From Oscillibacter sp. ER4 (GTDB taxonomy: Bacteria > Bacillota > Clostridia > Oscillospirales > Oscillospiraceae): a stretch of DNA of 64,000 bases. Within the stretch, counting starts at the first letter, position 1, and each line of letters begins with the position of its first letter. Below, one piece after another: positions 61,249 through 64,000 of this stretch. Below the pieces are notes generated by a model. That model did no database searches, was not told where the DNA came from, and was given only the letters and a program-made list of their open reading frames with translations. Position numbers and translations under genes: made by a program. The DNA lies in the NCBI RefSeq assembly GCF_000765235.1, contig NZ_JPJG01000029.1:17334-81333 (forward strand), written 5' to 3'.

Positions 61249-62523
61249 TCATCGGTTGCTCTCTACGCGCACGGGGATGCCCGCGCGCACGAGGAAGCGG
61301 AAAAAGTCGCGCTCGGTGTCCGTCTCCGCCTGCGTGCCGGCAAAGGTGATCTCCATCGTGTCGCCATAGCTGATGGACGCGCAGTGGCAGCGCGGCACCG
61401 TCGCCTGTCCCAGAATGACCTCCGCACCGCGGATATGCTCAGCCATTTCGGGCGGCACGGTGAACGCGCCTGGGTTCGTATATGTGCAGGAATAGGGCCT
61501 CACGCCGTGCAGGCGGTAATTGAGCGCCATGACGGGATTTTTGAAAACGACCGGAATGAGCCGCAGGAAAAAGTTTTCCGTAAAGCGAACGTTGCCCGTG
61601 AACGCCGCCTGCAATTCCTGCCGGTTGATGTGCAGCTTCATAAAATGCCGCACTTGCGAGACGATCTCGGGGAACGTGTAGTCGCCGAGCGCGGGGGCGA
61701 TATACGGGCGGACGGTGGTAATGAAGTTTCGCAGCGTCTCGCTCGGGAACCAGCCGCGCAGATTGATGGGGATGGCCAGCGCCACGGGGCGCAGGCGGTA
61801 GGGCTTTTCGCGCTTCTGCTTTTCCAAAATGACGTAAATGAGCACAGCGGAGAGGTATTCGGTGATCGACGCGCCGTACTTTTTCGACTCCTCGCGCAGC
61901 TTCGAGAGCGGCACGAAGCCCATCGTCACATGGAACGTGTAAAACGGCTCGCTTGTGCCGGTATTCTGATACGCCGTCGGCTGGCGGTGAAGGCCCAGTG
62001 CGTGGTGTCCAGCGTAGCGGGCATAGGCGTCCTCCATCTCCTCCTCGCGCGGCGGCTCGTTCAAATCAAGCACACCGTTCCCCGCAGGGATATCAACGCC
62101 GGTCTGGCGCAGGTATTCGGCCAGCAGCGTGCGGAAGAAGACGATGGCTCCGCCGCCGTCGGAAAGCGCGTGGAAGACCTCGATCGAAATGCGGTTGCGG
62201 TAATAGTAAAAGCGCACGAGCCAGCCGTTGTCTTCCTTGAAGCGCACGGGCTGGCAGGGGTCGGACACGTCCTCTTTCAAAAACGGCCCCGGCGCGCTGT
62301 TGTGCTCCAAATAGTACCAGAACGCACCCTTACGGATGCGCACGGCAAAGGTCGGGAAGCGCGGCATGCAGCGGTCGATGGCGCGCTGAAGCGCCGCGGG
62401 GTCGACGTCTTTTTCCATCAGAGCGGAAAAGCGGTAGATGGCTGAATACTCCTCCTTTTGCAGCGCGGAGTAGAGCGTGCCCGCGGAGTCGAGCTTATAC
62501 CATTTGCTGTTGGGCTTGGCCAT
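61249..62523 (-). CDS. Condensation-fold acyltransferase (alcohol acetyltransferase-like)
   Basis: A 424-residue protein with a two-lobed condensation/PapA-like fold. F-H-A-L-S-D-G-G-G near residue 117 is the H-x-x-x-D-G active-site motif, with the histidine retained. The C-terminal half contains L-R-G-W-F-P and the N-Y-R-L-H-G-V-R-P-Y-S region. Such enzymes transfer acyl groups to alcohols or lipids. The gene has a TTGTAG-17-TACAAT promoter and is transcribed with the zinc-ribbon gene. Confidence 0.8.
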   Translation of the reverse strand: MAKPNSKWYKLDSAGTLYSALQKEEYSAIYRFSALMEKDVDPAALQRAIDRCMPRFPTFAVRIRKGAFWYYLEHNSAPGPFLKEDVSDPCQPVRFKEDNGWLVRFYYYRNRISIEVFHALSDGGGAIVFFRTLLAEYLRQTGVDIPAGNGVLDLNEPPREEEMEDAYARYAGHHALGLHRQPTAYQNTGTSEPFYTFHVTMGFVPLSKLREESKKYGASITEYLSAVLIYVILEKQKREKPYRLRPVALAIPINLRGWFPSETLRNFITTVRPYIAPALGDYTFPEIVSQVRHFMKLHINRQELQAAFTGNVRFTENFFLRLIPVVFKNPVMALNYRLHGVRPYSCTYTNPGAFTVPPEMAEHIRGAEVILGQATVPRCHCASISYGDTMEITFAGTQAETDTERDFFRFLVRAGIPVRVESNR

Positions 62524-62564
62524 CCGATGTTCCCTCTTTCCTTCTGCGCGGTCTTGAGAGGTTC

Positions 62565-62593
62565 ATTGTAGCACAAAGCTGGGCGCGCTACAA
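62565..62593 (-). promoter_or_regulatory. Promoter of the acyltransferase gene
   Basis: TTGTAG-17-TACAAT on the minus strand, about 42 bases before the start codon, back to back with the hydrolase promoter. Confidence 0.75.
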
Positions 62594-62611
62594 GAAAGAT
62601 GCGGCTTTTCC

Positions 62612-62640
62612 TTGGCATTTTTACGAAATTATGATATCAT
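62612..62640 (+). promoter_or_regulatory. Promoter of the hydrolase gene
   Basis: TTGGCA-17-TATCAT on the plus strand, about 33 bases before the start codon. Confidence 0.7.
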
Positions 62641-62673
62641 GCTCCCAAAGAATTTTGTTTTTCAGGAGGAGCT

Positions 62674-63615
62674 ATGGAACCCAAACTCCGCATCATCCGC
62701 AAAAAGAAGAGCGAGGCCGAGAACGCGCATCTCGACCCGCTGATGCGTGCGCTCAAGGCGCTGCACAGCGCCGGTGCGCCAGAAAGCATGACCGCCGAAG
62801 AGCTTGAGCGTCAGCGCCGCAGTCAGGAGGTCCTCGGCAAGCTGACTGCGCCGATGACGGGCATGGATTACGAGGAATTTGCCCTCTCGGGCATGAGCGC
62901 GGCGTGGACGCGGCTCAAGGCCCCCCACGGCAGCCGCCATGCGATTTTATACTGCCACGGCGGCGGCTACACGAGCGGCAACCTCGGCTATTCGCGCGTA
63001 CTGTCGTCCAAGCTCGCGCATGCGACGGGCTACGATGTGCTGAGCTTTGAATACCGCCTCGCGCCCGAGTTCCCCTATCCCGCCGCCGTCGAGGACGCGC
63101 TGCGCGCGTGGGACTATCTGATGCTCCAAGGCTACGGCGCGCGCGATATCGTGCTTGCGGGCGACAGCGCGGGCGGCAACCTTGCTCTCGTGCTCTGCAG
63201 CCGCCTCAAGGCGGCGGGCCGCAAACTCCCCGGCACGCTCATCCTGATGTCCCCGTGGACCGACATGACGATGTCCGGCAAATCCTACACCGAGTGCTCG
63301 GAGATCGACCCGATGCTCACGCCCGAGTACATCGAAGCCGTGCGCCTCGCCTACGCCGCAGGAAGAGACTACCGTTCGAGCGACCTGTCCCCACTTTTTG
63401 CCGACTTCACCGGCTTCCCGCCGACGCTCATCCAGGTCGGCGACCACGAGATTCTGTATTCGGATTCAGAACAACTCTATCAGGCGATGAAGCGCGCAAA
63501 CGTTCCCTGCCGCCTGCAGGTCAGCGAGGGGATGTGGCATGTGTTTCAGATGTTTCCCATTAGAAAGGCTTCTGTTGCAATAGAAAATATCGCACGGTTC
63601 CTTTTGGAACAATAA
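62674..63615 (+). CDS. Alpha/beta hydrolase, HSL family
   Basis: A protein of 313 residues from ATG 62674 (AGGAGGAGC). The oxyanion loop H-G-G-G-Y near residue 91 and the nucleophile G-D-S-A-G-G near 164 define the hormone-sensitive-lipase (BFAE) family. The catalytic acid is probably in G-D-H-E-I-L-Y-S, and the His is in G-M-W-H-V-F near 288. It would hydrolyse short esters. It is divergent from the acyltransferase and shares a short intergenic region, so esterification and hydrolysis may be paired. Confidence 0.9.
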   Translation: MEPKLRIIRKKKSEAENAHLDPLMRALKALHSAGAPESMTAEELERQRRSQEVLGKLTAPMTGMDYEEFALSGMSAAWTRLKAPHGSRHAILYCHGGGYTSGNLGYSRVLSSKLAHATGYDVLSFEYRLAPEFPYPAAVEDALRAWDYLMLQGYGARDIVLAGDSAGGNLALVLCSRLKAAGRKLPGTLILMSPWTDMTMSGKSYTECSEIDPMLTPEYIEAVRLAYAAGRDYRSSDLSPLFADFTGFPPTLIQVGDHEILYSDSEQLYQAMKRANVPCRLQVSEGMWHVFQMFPIRKASVAIENIARFLLEQ

Positions 63616-64000
63616 GTTCCGGTTTTTCCCCACCTGGTTTGGGGGACGCGGATAAGGGAGGGGTATCTCTTTTTCGAAAAGAGATACCCCTCCCTTGCAC
63701 CCTCCCGGAGAAAATTCACATTGCAGGCGAGCAGCTCGAAGAGCTGCGGCGCTTGCCGAATCGGATGCCTGCGCGCGGCGTTGCCGCGTTAGCATTGCTA
63801 TACGATTTGCCTCTGCTTCTATTATCCGCTGCCGCTCTGCCCATCTTGTAGAAGTACAGACTAATTTCCGTCTACCGCCAGTCTCCACAATGCGGCGAGC
63901 GCAGCAATGCCGCATTCGGCAAGCAGTCTGCCGCCAAGCAATCGTCACTCGCGCCTCACGATAGTAAGGCGCGGTTGCTGAATGTTTCGAATCGCAGGGA
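63616..64000. repeat. Structured noncoding segment at the right edge, possible multi-copy element
   Basis: No gene is supported in these 385 bases. They begin with a perfect 20-base-pair hairpin at 63654-63696, with arms starting AAGGGAGGGG and a TCG loop. A GCAGCTC/GAGCTGC hairpin follows at 63731-63747. An 11-base inverted repeat, GCTTGCCGAAT at 63751 and its complement at 63914, brackets a dyad-rich stretch. This resembles a folded repeat or small element more than a coding region. The right end is cut by the window. Confidence 0.5.

Overview
The window looks like the chromosome of a GC-rich, low-oxygen Bacillota bacterium of class Clostridia, probably an Oscillospiraceae/Ruminococcaceae-type gut commensal. 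The reasons are strong Shine-Dalgarno sites, an S-box (SAM-I) riboswitch before metK, acetate kinase, a RelQ-type alarmone synthetase, and an ArdA/DUF-rich conjugative-element cargo typical of that group. No 16S or other decisive taxonomic marker is present, so the genus is not assigned.

Region 1 (1-24528, all on the minus strand) is one end of a large integrative/conjugative-type element cut by the left window edge. In transcription order it holds four ArdA-like antirestriction paralogues mixed with LPD/DUF-type proteins, an HTH protein, an adenine methylase, a SpoVG-like protein, and then an almost complete Tad/Flp (type IVc) pilus locus: pilin, prepilin peptidase, CpaB, TadZ, TadA, TadB, TadC, two TadE-like pseudopilins, and two surface-protein candidates. 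No relaxase, VirB4/VirD4 or integrase is in the window, so transfer functions must lie to the left or be absent. Many of these unrelated proteins end in a similar short Met/Gly tail. At several junctions that tail is the translated Shine-Dalgarno of the next gene.

Region 2 (24765-28374, minus) is the selenocysteine machinery selA-selB-tRNA-Sec, with a hairpin abutting the selA ribosome-binding site, followed by a tRNA-Pro(CGG) with its own consensus promoter. The tRNA-Pro lies next to the mobile region and is a possible attachment site, although no att repeat could be shown.

Region 3 (28.6-51.5 kb) is ordinary chromosome. It contains a GNAT acetyltransferase, a TIGR02206-type membrane protein, a D-aminoacylase-like amidohydrolase, a relQ-like gene with a radical SAM gene, metK under a SAM-I riboswitch, an MBOAT/DHHW polysaccharide O-acetylation pair, a frameshifted MATE transporter, an SPFH/ribbon-helix-helix pair, a rhomboid-like zinc-ribbon protein, an HD protein, a TIM-barrel protein, two lipoproteins, tmcAL, ackA, an M20 peptidase and an NhaC-family antiporter.

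Region 4 (51.6-57.3 kb) holds an AEC-family permease (frameshifted) divergent from a LysR regulator, with a long structured leader, and then the agmatine deiminase cluster (putrescine carbamoyltransferase, APC antiporter, agmatine deiminase; no carbamate kinase seen).

Region 5 (57.5-64 kb) has an Na/Pi-cotransporter-PhoU fusion, a Lar-like zinc protein, a membrane-tethered XRE regulator, and a divergent cluster of a condensation-fold acyltransferase, a zinc-ribbon membrane protein and an HSL-family hydrolase. A hairpin-rich noncoding segment lies at the right edge.

Family names come from reading motifs and from memory. No database search was run.
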